Source of the DNA: Bog-473 sp963738135
GTDB taxonomy: Bacteria > Actinomycetota > Acidimicrobiia > Acidimicrobiales > RAAP-2
Direction: 5' to 3'
DNA: 64,000 nucleotides
Assembly (NCBI GenBank): GCA_963738135.1
Contig: CAVTVK010000004.1
Location: 62,001 to 126,000, forward strand
In this document: positions 43,054-50,802 of the stretch, in pieces
Layout of the letters: each line of letters starts with the position of its first letter
Numbering within the stretch: the stretch's first letter is position 1
Program-made: the position numbers and the translations under genes
Notes under the pieces: generated by a model
Told to the model about the DNA's origin: nothing
The model's input: only the letters and a program-made list of their open reading frames with translations
Databases searched by the model: none

Positions 43054-44463
43054 CGGAGGGGGCCGACATCGGGCTACCAGCGGCTCTCCCTGTGGTGGGA
43101 GAGCATCCCGGTCCCGCTGCCGCCGCGCCCTGCGCTCACCGAGGACCTCGACGTCGACGTCTGCATCGTCGGCGCCGGCTTCACCGGCCTGTGGACCGCC
43201 CACGCGCTGGCGCAGGCCGACCCCTCCCTGCGCGTCGTCGTCCTCGAGCGCGAGGTGGCCGGCTTCGGGGCGTCGGGGCGCAACGGCGGCTGGTGCTCCG
43301 CCCTCTTCGCCACCTCCGACGCCGCCCTGGCCCGCCAGCACGGGCTCGAGGCGATGCGGGCGATGCGCCGCGCCATGCAGGAGACGGTCGACATCGTCGG
43401 GGCCAGCGCGGCGAGCGAGGGTATCGACTGCCAGTTCGTCAAAGGTGGCTCGGTCGACCTGGTGCGCAGCGAGGCCCAGCGGGCGCGGGCGACTGGCCGA
43501 GGTCGACGAGGCGCGGGCGCTGGGGTTCGGCGAGGACGACGTGCGCTGGCTCGGTCCCGACGAGACGCGCGAGCGTCATCGGCGCGGCGGGCGCGCTCGG
43601 CGCGACGTTCACGCCCCACTGCGCCGTGGTGCAGCCGGCGCTCCTGGCCCGCGGGCTGGCCGACGCGGTCGAGCGGCACGGCGTGCAGATCTACGAGCAC
43701 ACCGAGGTGCTCGCCATCGATGCCGGTGAGGCGGGCGATCGCCCGTCGGTGCGCACGACGCGGCGGGACCGTGCGGGCGGAGTTCGTGGTGCGCGCCACC
43801 GAGGCCTGGACGGCGACCCTGCCCGGGCTGGAGCGTGCCCTCGTCCCGGTGTACTCCCTCATGGTGGCGACCGAGCCCCTCGGCGCCGACTTCTGGGCGC
43901 AGGCGGGGCTCGAGAGCCGGGCCACCTTCGCCGACCACCGCCACATGATCATTTACGGGCAGCGCACAGCCGATGACCGCATCGCCTTCGGGGGGCGGGG
44001 AGCGCCGTACCACTTCGGCTCGACCATCTCGTCCGCCTTCGACAGCGAGCCGGCGGTGCACGCGCTGCTGCGCCAGACGCTGGCCGAGCTCTTCCCGGAG
44101 GTGGCGGACGCCCGCTTCACCCACGCCTGGGGCGGGCCGCTCGGCATCCCGCGCGACTGGCACTCCTCGGTGGGCCTCGACCGGGCCACCGGCCTGGCCT
44201 GGGCCGGCGGCTACGTCGGCGACGGCGTCTCGACGACCAACCTGGCCGGGCGCACGCTGGCCGACCTGATCACCGGGGCCGACACGCCGCTGACCCGGCT
44301 GCCCTGGGTCGGGCACGTCTCGCCCCGCTGGGAGCCCGAGCCCCTGCGCTGGCTCGGCGTGAACGCCGGGCTGTGGACGATGAAGCTGGCCGACCGCAGC
44401 GAGACCCGGCGCGGCCGCCCGAGCCGGCTGGCCGGAGCCATGGGGCGCCTCCTCGGCCAGTGA
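43032..44463 (+). CDS. FAD-dependent amine oxidase-like protein, PuuB/DAO family (frameshifted)
   Basis: About 475 residues, D-amino-acid-oxidase fold, resembling gamma-glutamylputrescine oxidoreductases. Begins around YQRLSLWWESIPVPLPPRPA; FAD-binding DVCIVGAGFTGLWTAHALAQ, then EREVAGFGASGRNGGWCSAL. The middle is broken at about 43490, 43575 and 43755 (LARGLADAVERHGVQIYEHT). Intact C-terminal half: YSLMVATEPLGADFWAQAG, ADDRIAFGGRGAPYHFGS, GLAWAGGYVGDGVSTTNLAG. In the YQRLSLWW frame no standard start codon follows the TAG at 43051-43053, so ATG 43032 with a further slip near 43070 is the best guess. Stop overlaps the SnoaL gene's GTG. Confidence 0.78.
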
Positions 44464-44936
44464 TCGGTGCCACAATCGCGTCCGTGCAGGAGACGGCGGC
44501 CGAGGCGATCACCAAGCTGATCTACACCTACGCCGAGCGGATCGACGCCGGCGACTTCGCCGGCGTGGCCGAGGTCTTCGCCCACGCCACCCTGACCTTC
44601 GAAGGGTTCGGCGACGCGGTGTCGGGCCGCGAAGCCATTGAGGCCCTCTACGGGCGCACGACCCGGCGCTACGAGGACGGGACGCCCAAGACGAAGCACG
44701 TGATGACCAACGTGATGGTCGACGTGGCCGACGACGGCGCGTCGGCGTCGAGCCGCTCCTACTTCACGGTGCTGCAGGCCGTGCCGGGCGAGCTGGCCCT
44801 GCAACCGGTGATCGCCGGACGCTACCGGCACACCTACACCCGGCCCGACGGCCGCTGGGAGGTCGCCACCATGCACATCATCATCGACCTGGTCGGCGAC
44901 CTCGGCCACCACATGCTCTTCGACCTGACGCCATGA
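44460..44936 (+). CDS. SnoaL-like protein
   Basis: 158 residues of the SnoaL_4/NTF2 fold: AITKLIYTYAERIDAGDFAG, VAEVFAHATLTFEGFGDAVS, GREAIEALYGRTTRRYEDGT, TKHVMTNVMVDVADDGASAS and AGRYRHTYTRPDGRWEVATM followed by the helix-strand end. Such proteins are bile-acid or steroid dehydratase-like or isomerase-like in fold; the reaction cannot be assigned. The GTG overlaps the FAD oxidase stop (GTGA); a second GTG eight codons in is possible. Its own stop overlaps the DUF2505 start (ATGA), so it is part of a continuous operon. Confidence 0.75.
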   Translation: MIGATIASVQETAAEAITKLIYTYAERIDAGDFAGVAEVFAHATLTFEGFGDAVSGREAIEALYGRTTRRYEDGTPKTKHVMTNVMVDVADDGASASSRSYFTVLQAVPGELALQPVIAGRYRHTYTRPDGRWEVATMHIIIDLVGDLGHHMLFDLTP

Positions 44937-45428
44937 AGCTCTCCCTCGACTACACCTGGGACTGCGAGCCCGAGGCATTCTGGGCCCTCTACTACGACCC
45001 GGATTTCACCGTCCGCATGCACCTGCGACGCGCTCGGGCTCCACCTCGGCCGAGGTCGTCTCACAGGAGGGCGACCTCACCAGCGGCCTGGTACGCACGC
45101 TGCGCTACGGGCAGCGGCCCAACATGCCGGGCCCCGTCCGCAAGATCTTCGGCGAGGAGGTGGTCACCACCGAGGTGAGCACCTACGACCCGGCCACCAC
45201 GACCACCACGTTCACCATGACGCCGGGCACCATGGCCAACAAGACCCAGATCGACGGCCGCATCGCCCTGGCCCGTGAGGGCGAACAGCACGCTCGAGAC
45301 GTTCTCTCCTCGACGCCCGGGTCAAGATCTTCGGTGCCGGGCCGATCGTCGAGCGCTTCATTGAGCAGCAGGCCCGCGACATGCAGAACAAGGCCGTCGA
45401 GTTCATGCGGGGCGAGCTCGGAGCCTGA
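44933..45428 (+). CDS. DUF2505 family protein (frameshifted)
   Basis: About 165 residues, a START/SRPBCC-like fold typical of actinobacterial DUF2505. MKLSLDYTWDCEPEAFWALY begins the first strand. After a change near 45025 come STSAEVVSQEGDLTSGLVRT, FGEEVVTTEVSTYDP and TFTMTPGTMANKTQID; after another near 45290 come VKIFGAGPIVERFIEQQARD and FMRGELGA at the stop. The C-terminal ERFIEQQARD helix is family-typical. Function unknown, perhaps binding a hydrophobic ligand. Last gene of the run starting at 41606. Confidence 0.7.
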
Positions 45429-45476
45429 ACGGCCCCTGCTCCGGGCACAGGAGCCTGAACGGCCCCCGCTCCGGGC
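45420..45476. repeat. Two 27-bp direct repeats at 30-bp spacing, each a hairpin
   Basis: GGAGCCTGAACGGCCCC-(T/C)-GCTCCGGGC occurs at 45420-45446 and 45450-45476, differing at one base. Each copy has a GGAGC...GCTCC stem. The first copy contains the DUF2505 stop codon (45426-45428). Likely a tandem terminator or a small repeat element. Confidence 0.6.
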
Positions 45477-45534
45477 GCCGGTGGGCGCAGTTCACGACCA
45501 TTCACGGCACCCACTTGACCCGGGGGCCCGCCGT

Positions 45535-45724
45535 CCCACATTGTGTGGGCCGACACACCTTCGGTCGCTCGCCAGGGACGTGCACCGGGACCTGACAGGT
45601 GGGTGCGTGGACGCGAGACCGAAGGCGGCTGCCGGGGGGCAGCCTGGGCCACGAGCCCGACCTCCGGTCGCCCTTCGGGGCGTGTCCGCGCCTCCGCGGA
45701 GGCGACGACAAGGAGGTACTGACG
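45535..45724 (+). ncRNA. Candidate structured leader RNA of the permease gene
   Basis: The 296-bp gap before the permease contains six pairable elements in a row: CCCACA-TTG-TGTGGG (45535-45549); a long-range stem CCTTCGGT/ACCGAAGG (45558-45565 with 45618-45625), extended by CGC/GCG, enclosing GCACC/GGTGC (45582-45586 with 45602-45606) and ACCT-GAC-AGGT; GGCTGCC-GGGG-GGCAGCC (45627-45644); CGCCC-TTCG-GGGCG (45669-45682); and CGCCTC-CGCG-GAGGCG (45689-45704). The last offers CCTCC, complementary to the GGAGG Shine-Dalgarno at 45712-45716, so it could switch translation. It does not match a riboswitch class I know. Confidence 0.45.
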
Positions 45725-47212
45725 GTGGCGATTGCCGAGGACCTGGCCATCATCCATGAGCCGGCGGTGGAGGATCCCTTCACCGTCGAGCAGCACGGGA
45801 TCGACTTCATCCCGGTCAGCGAGCGGTGGGCTCGGCCGAAGGACATCTTCGGCATGTGGGCCGGAGCCAGCGTCCAGGTCGAGTACTTCATTTACGGCGC
45901 CATTCTGATGACCTTCGGGTTCACCTTTGCGCAGGCGCTCTCCCTCATCATCATCGGCAACCTGTCCTTCCTGCTGCTCGGACTGTGCTCGCTGCAGGGA
46001 CCGGATGCCGGCACATCGGTCTTTGCCATCAACCGGGCGCCGTTCGGCCCCAACGGGTCGCGGCCCATCTCCTTCTTCAACTGGATCACCCAGATCGGCT
46101 TCGAGGTCGAGGGCCTGATCCTCATCGTCGGCGCCAGCCTGGTGCTGATGGTCAAGGGCGGGTTCAACCCGGGCGACCCGGCCAAGGTGATTCTGGTGGT
46201 CGTGGCGGTGCTCATTCAGGGCATCCTCCCCTTCCTCGGGCACGCGGCGATCGTCAAGACGCTGCGCCTCCTCATCGTGCCCTTCGTCGTGCTGTTCGCG
46301 GTCCTCCTCGGCTTCGCCATCCCCCACGCCCAGCTGAACGCCGTCCACCACGGCGCGGGATGGCAGCTCTACCTGGCCGGCCTGGCCTTCACCATCGCGC
46401 TCAGCGGCCTCGGCTGGACCGAGTGCGGCAACGACTACACCCGCTACTGCCCTCCGGACACGTCAAAGAAGGGCCTCGTCGGCTGGGTCTTCCTCGGAAC
46501 GGCGGTGCCCGAGATCCTGATCATGACCCTCGGTGCCGTGGTGGGGACGTTCCTCCTGAACATCGGGACGGGCTCTGGCGGCCTTCTGCCCTTCGCCCAC
46601 CAGAGCTTCATTCCAGCCTGGTTCGTCGTCGTCTTCCTCATCTTCGCCATCGTGCAGCTGTTCGCCATCAACAGCCTCGACATGTATTCGTCGGGAGTCA
46701 CGCTGCAGGCGATCGGCCTCCCCGTGAAGCGCTATCACGCCGTGATCATCGACTGCGTCATTGCGTTGGGCGTCACCATGTACGCCATCTTCAGCTCGTC
46801 GTTCACCACGTACCTGGAAGACTTCGTCGACGTCGTGATCGTCTGGATCGCGCCGTGGTGCGCCATCTTCCTGGTCGACTGGGCGCTCCGTCGCTTCCGC
46901 TACGTGCCGAGCGAGCTGCAGAACACGGGGCCGACCTCGCTGTACTGGAACTCCGGCGGCGTCTTCTGGCCCGCCATCGTCGCCCAGGTGATCGGGATGT
47001 TCGCCGCCTTCTCGGGCCTGTCCGCCACGTTCAGCCTCCCGCACTGGTTGAACGAGGTGACGTACCACAACAACGGAGCCGACTTCAGCATCTTCCTCGG
47101 GATGGGCGTCGGTGGCGCCGCCTACTTCCTGTTGGCTCGCGGCAAGCTTTCGCGTCAGGCCGACGCGCAGGAACAGCTGCTGCGGGAAGAGGGGCTGCTG
47201 GCGGCGGTCTGA
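45725..47212 (+). CDS. NCS1 family purine/cytosine permease
   Basis: 495-residue membrane transporter with about 12 transmembrane helices. N-terminal FIPVSERWARPKDIFGMWAG and ASVQVEYFIYGAILMTFGF carry the family's first helices; GPDAGTSVFAINRAPFGPNG is the typical loop; IALSGLGWTECGNDYTRYC holds the substrate/sodium-site region; LFAINSLDMYSSGVTLQAIG follows. GTG 45725 sits eight bases after AAGGAGG. It is next to a phosphoribosyltransferase, a cytosine deaminase-like protein and upp, so cytosine or a purine base is the likely substrate. Expression may be controlled by the structured leader. Confidence 0.9.
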   Translation: MAIAEDLAIIHEPAVEDPFTVEQHGIDFIPVSERWARPKDIFGMWAGASVQVEYFIYGAILMTFGFTFAQALSLIIIGNLSFLLLGLCSLQGPDAGTSVFAINRAPFGPNGSRPISFFNWITQIGFEVEGLILIVGASLVLMVKGGFNPGDPAKVILVVVAVLIQGILPFLGHAAIVKTLRLLIVPFVVLFAVLLGFAIPHAQLNAVHHGAGWQLYLAGLAFTIALSGLGWTECGNDYTRYCPPDTSKKGLVGWVFLGTAVPEILIMTLGAVVGTFLLNIGTGSGGLLPFAHQSFIPAWFVVVFLIFAIVQLFAINSLDMYSSGVTLQAIGLPVKRYHAVIIDCVIALGVTMYAIFSSSFTTYLEDFVDVVIVWIAPWCAIFLVDWALRRFRYVPSELQNTGPTSLYWNSGGVFWPAIVAQVIGMFAAFSGLSATFSLPHWLNEVTYHNNGADFSIFLGMGVGGAAYFLLARGKLSRQADAQEQLLREEGLLAAV

Positions 47213-47223
47213 GCCGCCCACGG

Positions 47224-47841
47224 TCAGTCCCAGTCTTCGACGAGCCCCCCGGAGGAATCGGGATGGAACAACGGCATGCTGCCGAGCGTGCGGACCAGGT
47301 GCCGCGTCTTCGCCAAGTGCACGCTTCCAGGCGCCACCCTCGGTCATGAGCGTCCCGATGACGACCGGCTCCGCCTCCATGCGGCGAACCAGGCGCAGGG
47401 CGGAGTACAGCGAGGCACCGGTCGAGATGACGTCGTCGACCACGGCGACGCGTCGGCCTCGCACGGCCTCGACCCGGGCCGGGTCCATGCGCAGCCGCTG
47501 CGGCGTGTCCGTCGTGATGGAGTACACCGGCTCGGCCCACGACTCACCCAGGTGGATCTTCGGCGTCTTGTGCAGGATCACGTAGTCGTCGAGCCCGAGC
47601 GCGCGGCTCGCCTCGATGGCCAGCGGGATGCCCATGGTGGCCACGGAGACGACGATCTCGGGTTGCGTCGGGACGCATCAGCTCGGCCAGCTCGCGCCCC
47701 GCTGTCTCGGCGAAGGCGACCCCCCAGTCGACCGTGATGAGCAGCGCGATGCGTCAGCTGGTCGGAAAGCGCGACGAGAGGGAGCTCCATCTCCTGGCTC
47801 CCCACGGTGGTCGTGTAGGTACGATCGGCGGCCGTGGACAT
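47224..47841 (-). pseudogene. Adenine/guanine phosphoribosyltransferase-like protein, frame broken
   Basis: About 205 residues of the type I phosphoribosyltransferase fold. Pieces: TTTVGSQEMELPLVALSDQL at the N-terminus; VSVATMGIPLAIEASRALGL; HKTPKIHLGESWAEPVY; the PRPP-binding VRGRRVAVVDDVISTGASLY; EPVVIGTLMTEGGAW; and, after a further frame change, VRTLGSMPLFHPD to the stop at 47224-47226. Three frame changes (near 47310, 47670 and 47745) that cancel. All key residues, including the two acidic PRPP residues, are present. It would convert a purine base to its nucleotide. Convergent with the permease, divergent from the deaminase. Confidence 0.7.
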
Positions 47842-47860
47842 GGGTCTTCGCTCCGAGCTT

Positions 47861-48329
47861 ATGCCGCCCGCCGAACCCCTCAGCGAAGCCCTGGTGAGCG
47901 AGATGCTCGCCGTCGCCGTGGCCGAGGCGCGCCACGGCGTCTCCGAGGGTGGCATCCCGATCGGCGCCGCGCTCTTCCACGCCGACGGCACCTTGCTCGG
48001 CCGCGGCCACAACCGGCGCGTCCAGGACGGTGATCCCTCCATGCATGCTGAGACCGCAGCATTCCGGGCCGCGGGTCGTCGGCGCGACTATCCCGACTGC
48101 GTCATGGTCACGACCCTCTCGCCGTGCTGGTACTGCAGCGGCCTCCTGCGTCAGTTCGGGATCGGCACGGTGGTGATCGGCGAGGCGCGCAACTTCGAGG
48201 GCGGCCACGCCTGGGTCGCCGAGCACGGCTGCCGCGTCGTTCTCCTCGACGATCGCCGAGTGCGTGGAGCTGCTGGGTGACTTCATCGCGGCCAACCCCG
48301 AGGTGTGGCACGAGGACATCGGCCTGTAA
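47861..48329 (+). CDS. Cytosine deaminase-like zinc nucleoside deaminase (frameshifted)
   Basis: About 155 residues of the cytidine deaminase-like fold, closest in layout to the yeast FCY1 type. Zinc and catalytic motif MHAETAAFRAAGRRRDYPDC (His, Glu) and TTLSPCWYCSGLLRQFGIG (the two Cys); IPIGAALFHADGTLLGRGHN precedes them. After a change near 48252 the C-terminus reads AECVELLGDFIAANPEVWHE, ending DIGL. Would convert cytosine to uracil, feeding upp. The start is uncertain: ATG 47861 avoids overlap with the divergent gene, but GTG 47834 and ATG 47840 are in frame. Confidence 0.78.
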
Positions 48330-48399
48330 GGAAACGGAGTGGTCGCCCGGAGTCGTCCGGGCACTGGTTCACCGACTCGATTGGTGGGAACGTAGGGAC

Positions 48400-48750
48400 G
48401 TGCGCAAGTTCGTGGCGTGTGCCGTGGTGGGCCTGCTGGCCGCTGGGTGCAGCGCGACCGCAGGCCGTGCCCCTCGAGCGGCACGGACGACAAGCACGAC
48501 CATCGTCTACCTCAAGCCGGCTGCGGGCACGAACCACGCACAGTCCGTCGCGGGCGACGTCATCGTGCCGAACGTGCTCGGGGAGTCCTGGGCGCAAGCA
48601 ACGGCAACGATGCATCACGTTGGATTTACCGTCGGACAGAACGTCACGTTGTGCTTCTCGGACCCAGCCGCACTTCAGCCGTTGGTGAAGACCGTGCCGA
48701 CCCCGGGGGCCGAGGCGGCTGCAGGTTCGACGGTGGTCTTCTGCAACTGA
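48400..48750 (+). CDS. Lipoprotein with a PASTA domain
   Basis: 116 residues. GTG start; a short N-terminus with the lipobox VVGLLAAGCS, so the mature protein would be anchored by lipidated Cys 17. A linker rich in Thr and Ala follows (about residues 18-50), then one PASTA domain: VIVPNVLGESWAQATATMHH, VGFTVGQNVTLCFSDPAALQ and VKTVPTPGAEAAAGSTVVFC. PASTA modules bind peptidoglycan fragments or beta-lactams in kinases and penicillin-binding proteins; a free lipoprotein version is less common. No kinase is adjacent. Role probably at the cell envelope. Confidence 0.75.
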   Translation: MRKFVACAVVGLLAAGCSATAGRAPRAARTTSTTIVYLKPAAGTNHAQSVAGDVIVPNVLGESWAQATATMHHVGFTVGQNVTLCFSDPAALQPLVKTVPTPGAEAAAGSTVVFCN

Positions 48751-48763
48751 GTCCTGATCTGCA

Positions 48764-49396
48764 TCAATCCGGTGGCCCGAAGAGACGGTCCCCGGCGTCC
48801 CCTAGCCCGGGCACGATGAACCCGCTGTCATTGAGCTCCGGGTCGACGGCAGCGCAATACACCTGCACGCCCGGGTGCTGACCCCCGAACGCGGCGAGGC
48901 CCGGTTCGGAGGCCAGGATGCAGAGCGCAAAGATCTGGGCCGCGCCGCGCTCTCGCACCAGCTCGCACACCTGTCCGAGCGAGCCACCCGTGGCGAGCAT
49001 GGGATCACAGACGATCACCCGTCGACCACTCAGGTCCACGGGCAAGCGATTCAGGTAGACCTCGGAACGGAGCGTGGACTCGTTCCGGCGGAGACCGACG
49101 TGCGCCACCTCGGTCAGCGGCACGATCTCCTGGATCGCCTGGATCATGCCGAGGCCCGCGCGCAGGATCGGCACCAGCAGCACGACCTCACCTACACGCC
49201 GCGCCGGCGCGTTGTCGGCCACGGGTGTATCGACGGTCACGTCCTCGGTGCCGAGGTCACGCAGCGCTTCGTAGGCCAGAAATCCGGACAGCTCAGAGAC
49301 CAGCTGGCGGAAGGTGTCGCCGCTGGTGTGTCGGTCCCGCAGCTGGGCCAGTCGGTGCGCCAGGACCGGGTGGTCGACAACGGTGACGGCCGTCAT
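48764..49396 (-). CDS. upp: Uracil phosphoribosyltransferase
   Basis: Converts uracil and PRPP to UMP (pyrimidine salvage). 210 residues: VVDHPVLAHRLAQLRDRHTS, LVPILRAGLGMIQAIQEIVP, HVGLRRNESTLRSEVYLNRL, the PRPP loop VIVCDPMLATGGSLGQVCEL and the uracil-binding C-terminal DPELNDSGFIVPGLGDAGDR. All signature segments are complete. The ATG overlaps the Rieske gene's TGA by 4 bp (ATGA). Together with the permease and deaminase it forms a cytosine-to-UMP route. Confidence 0.93.
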   Translation of the reverse strand: MTAVTVVDHPVLAHRLAQLRDRHTSGDTFRQLVSELSGFLAYEALRDLGTEDVTVDTPVADNAPARRVGEVVLLVPILRAGLGMIQAIQEIVPLTEVAHVGLRRNESTLRSEVYLNRLPVDLSGRRVIVCDPMLATGGSLGQVCELVRERGAAQIFALCILASEPGLAAFGGQHPGVQVYCAAVDPELNDSGFIVPGLGDAGDRLFGPPD

Positions 49397-50415
49397 TCGG
49401 GGTCCTCCTCGACCGCGGACACCAGGTCGCCCAGCACGCGGCGCAACTCGAGCGTCGCGCGATCAGCCCTGGTGTGGACCTCGGCGGTGGGGTCCAGCGG
49501 GAGCTCGAGCTCGTGGTACGCCTCTTGAATACGGAGATCCTCGCGCAGCACCTCGAGCTCGAACTCCACCGCCTCGGCCATGCGTTCTGCATCGCCGTCA
49601 AGGTCGTCGCGCCAGAGGGTGGTGAACAGGCGGCAGGACTCGTCGGTCTCCGGCTGGATGAAGAATCCGATGACGTTGGAGCCGCCCGCGTCGACGAAGT
49701 CGATACGGAGTTTGAGGTGGAACGGCGCGTAGAGCTGGTAGGTCAGGCGCCTCGTCTGTACCAGCGGGCGTCGCCCCGCCGCCACCCCGGGGTCCTCGCG
49801 GTGGGCGAAGGGGTGCTCGTGGGCCGCGGTGAACGACCAGCCGTCACGGGCGACCGCAAATGGCGCGATCTCGGCCGACTCATCGGTGCCGAACGTGCCG
49901 GCGTGGACGAACGGGAAGTGCGCGATGTCCAGGAAATTGTCCGCCAGCAGCCCTGCCGACCCGCGGGTCCGCAAGGTCGGGAGCCGGCCCTCCAGGAACG
50001 CCGGATCATCGGCTTCTGGGATGGCACCGAGCGGGGCGATGGGCGTCTCGGGCGCGAGGAAAACGATGCCATGGGCCTCGGTCACGCCCCAGGCGGGCGT
50101 GAGCCGCGCTGTGGGGGGCAGCGTCGCTCCGGCGCCCAGTGCCGGTATCTCGATGCAACGGCCATCCTCGTCGAAGCGCCACCCGTGATAGGCGCACTGC
50201 AGCACGCCGCCCTCGCAGTGGCCAAGGGTCAACGGACAGTGCCGGTGCGGACAACGGTCGGCAAAAGCTCGCACGTCACCGCCCGAGCGGTAGAGGACCC
50301 ATGACTCGCCCAGCAGCATCGCACCGAGGGGCTGTTCGGTGACCTCCGCGGAGCGGGCCACCGGATGCCAACAGCGGCGCAGCGCCGGGTCCGTGTTGCT
50401 GAGGGAGCGGACCAC
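49393..50415 (-). CDS. Rieske non-heme iron oxygenase, alpha subunit
   Basis: 340-residue oxygenase of the ring-hydroxylating/demethylating group. The Rieske cluster motif is C-P-H-R-H-C-P...C-x2-H (DRCPHRHCPLTLG, then CAYHGWRFDEDGRC), giving the usual two Cys and two His. The mononuclear iron site is DNFLDIAHFPFVHAGTFG (Asp, His, His). Length and layout resemble vanillate demethylase or related three-component enzymes more than KshA. A reductase could be the ferredoxin reductase at 36937-38160. GTG 50415 was chosen over an upstream TTG. Substrate unknown. Confidence 0.85.
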   Translation of the reverse strand: MVRSLSNTDPALRRCWHPVARSAEVTEQPLGAMLLGESWVLYRSGGDVRAFADRCPHRHCPLTLGHCEGGVLQCAYHGWRFDEDGRCIEIPALGAGATLPPTARLTPAWGVTEAHGIVFLAPETPIAPLGAIPEADDPAFLEGRLPTLRTRGSAGLLADNFLDIAHFPFVHAGTFGTDESAEIAPFAVARDGWSFTAAHEHPFAHREDPGVAAGRRPLVQTRRLTYQLYAPFHLKLRIDFVDAGGSNVIGFFIQPETDESCRLFTTLWRDDLDGDAERMAEAVEFELEVLREDLRIQEAYHELELPLDPTAEVHTRADRATLELRRVLGDLVSAVEEDPE

Positions 50416-50490
50416 GACGCCACCCTGGTTCGGTCGGGGACACTGCGTCAAGGACCCCTCGGAACGGGCCCGCGCCGTGATCGGCGCCGT

Positions 50491-50799
50491 CTACACGCCG
50501 AAGGCTTGCTCCTCGGCGTGCACGTACATCTTCAGATCGGCCCCGAGGACGGGCACACCGCCCTCTGCCGGCGCCGCCGATCGGGCGCGCTCGAGGTGGG
50601 CCTGCAAGTCGGCCCGGGACGACCAGATCTCGAAAAGACGAACGACCGAGGGATCGACGGCGTCGGCACTCATGGCGTACTGCAGGCACCCCTGCTCCCC
50701 GCGAGAGGTGTGGATCCCCTCAATCCGGCTTTCCAGGAACTCGGCGCGCCGGTCCGGGTCGACGGTGAAGGTGCCGGCCACGATCAGCATGTCCGCCAT
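50491..50799 (-). CDS. Antibiotic biosynthesis monooxygenase (ABM) domain protein
   Basis: 102-residue ferredoxin-like dimeric alpha/beta-barrel protein. MLIVAGTFTVDPDRRAEFLE, TSRGEQGCLQYAMSADAVDP, VVRLFEIWSSRADLQAHLER and the C-terminal GADLKMYVHAEEQ match the ABM family, which includes quinol monooxygenases and heme-degrading enzymes as well as proteins without known activity. It lies 3 bp downstream of an SDR gene on the same strand and is probably co-transcribed with it. Reaction unassigned. Confidence 0.8.
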   Translation of the reverse strand: MADMLIVAGTFTVDPDRRAEFLESRIEGIHTSRGEQGCLQYAMSADAVDPSVVRLFEIWSSRADLQAHLERARSAAPAEGGVPVLGADLKMYVHAEEQAFGV

Positions 50800-50802
50800 T
50801 GA

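Noticed and set aside
45646..45658. Guanidine-II (mini-ykkC) riboswitch from the GGGC-CACGA-GCCC hairpin
   Set aside because: Has an ACGA in the loop, but the loop is five bases rather than a clean ACGR tetraloop, and the required second matching hairpin is absent.
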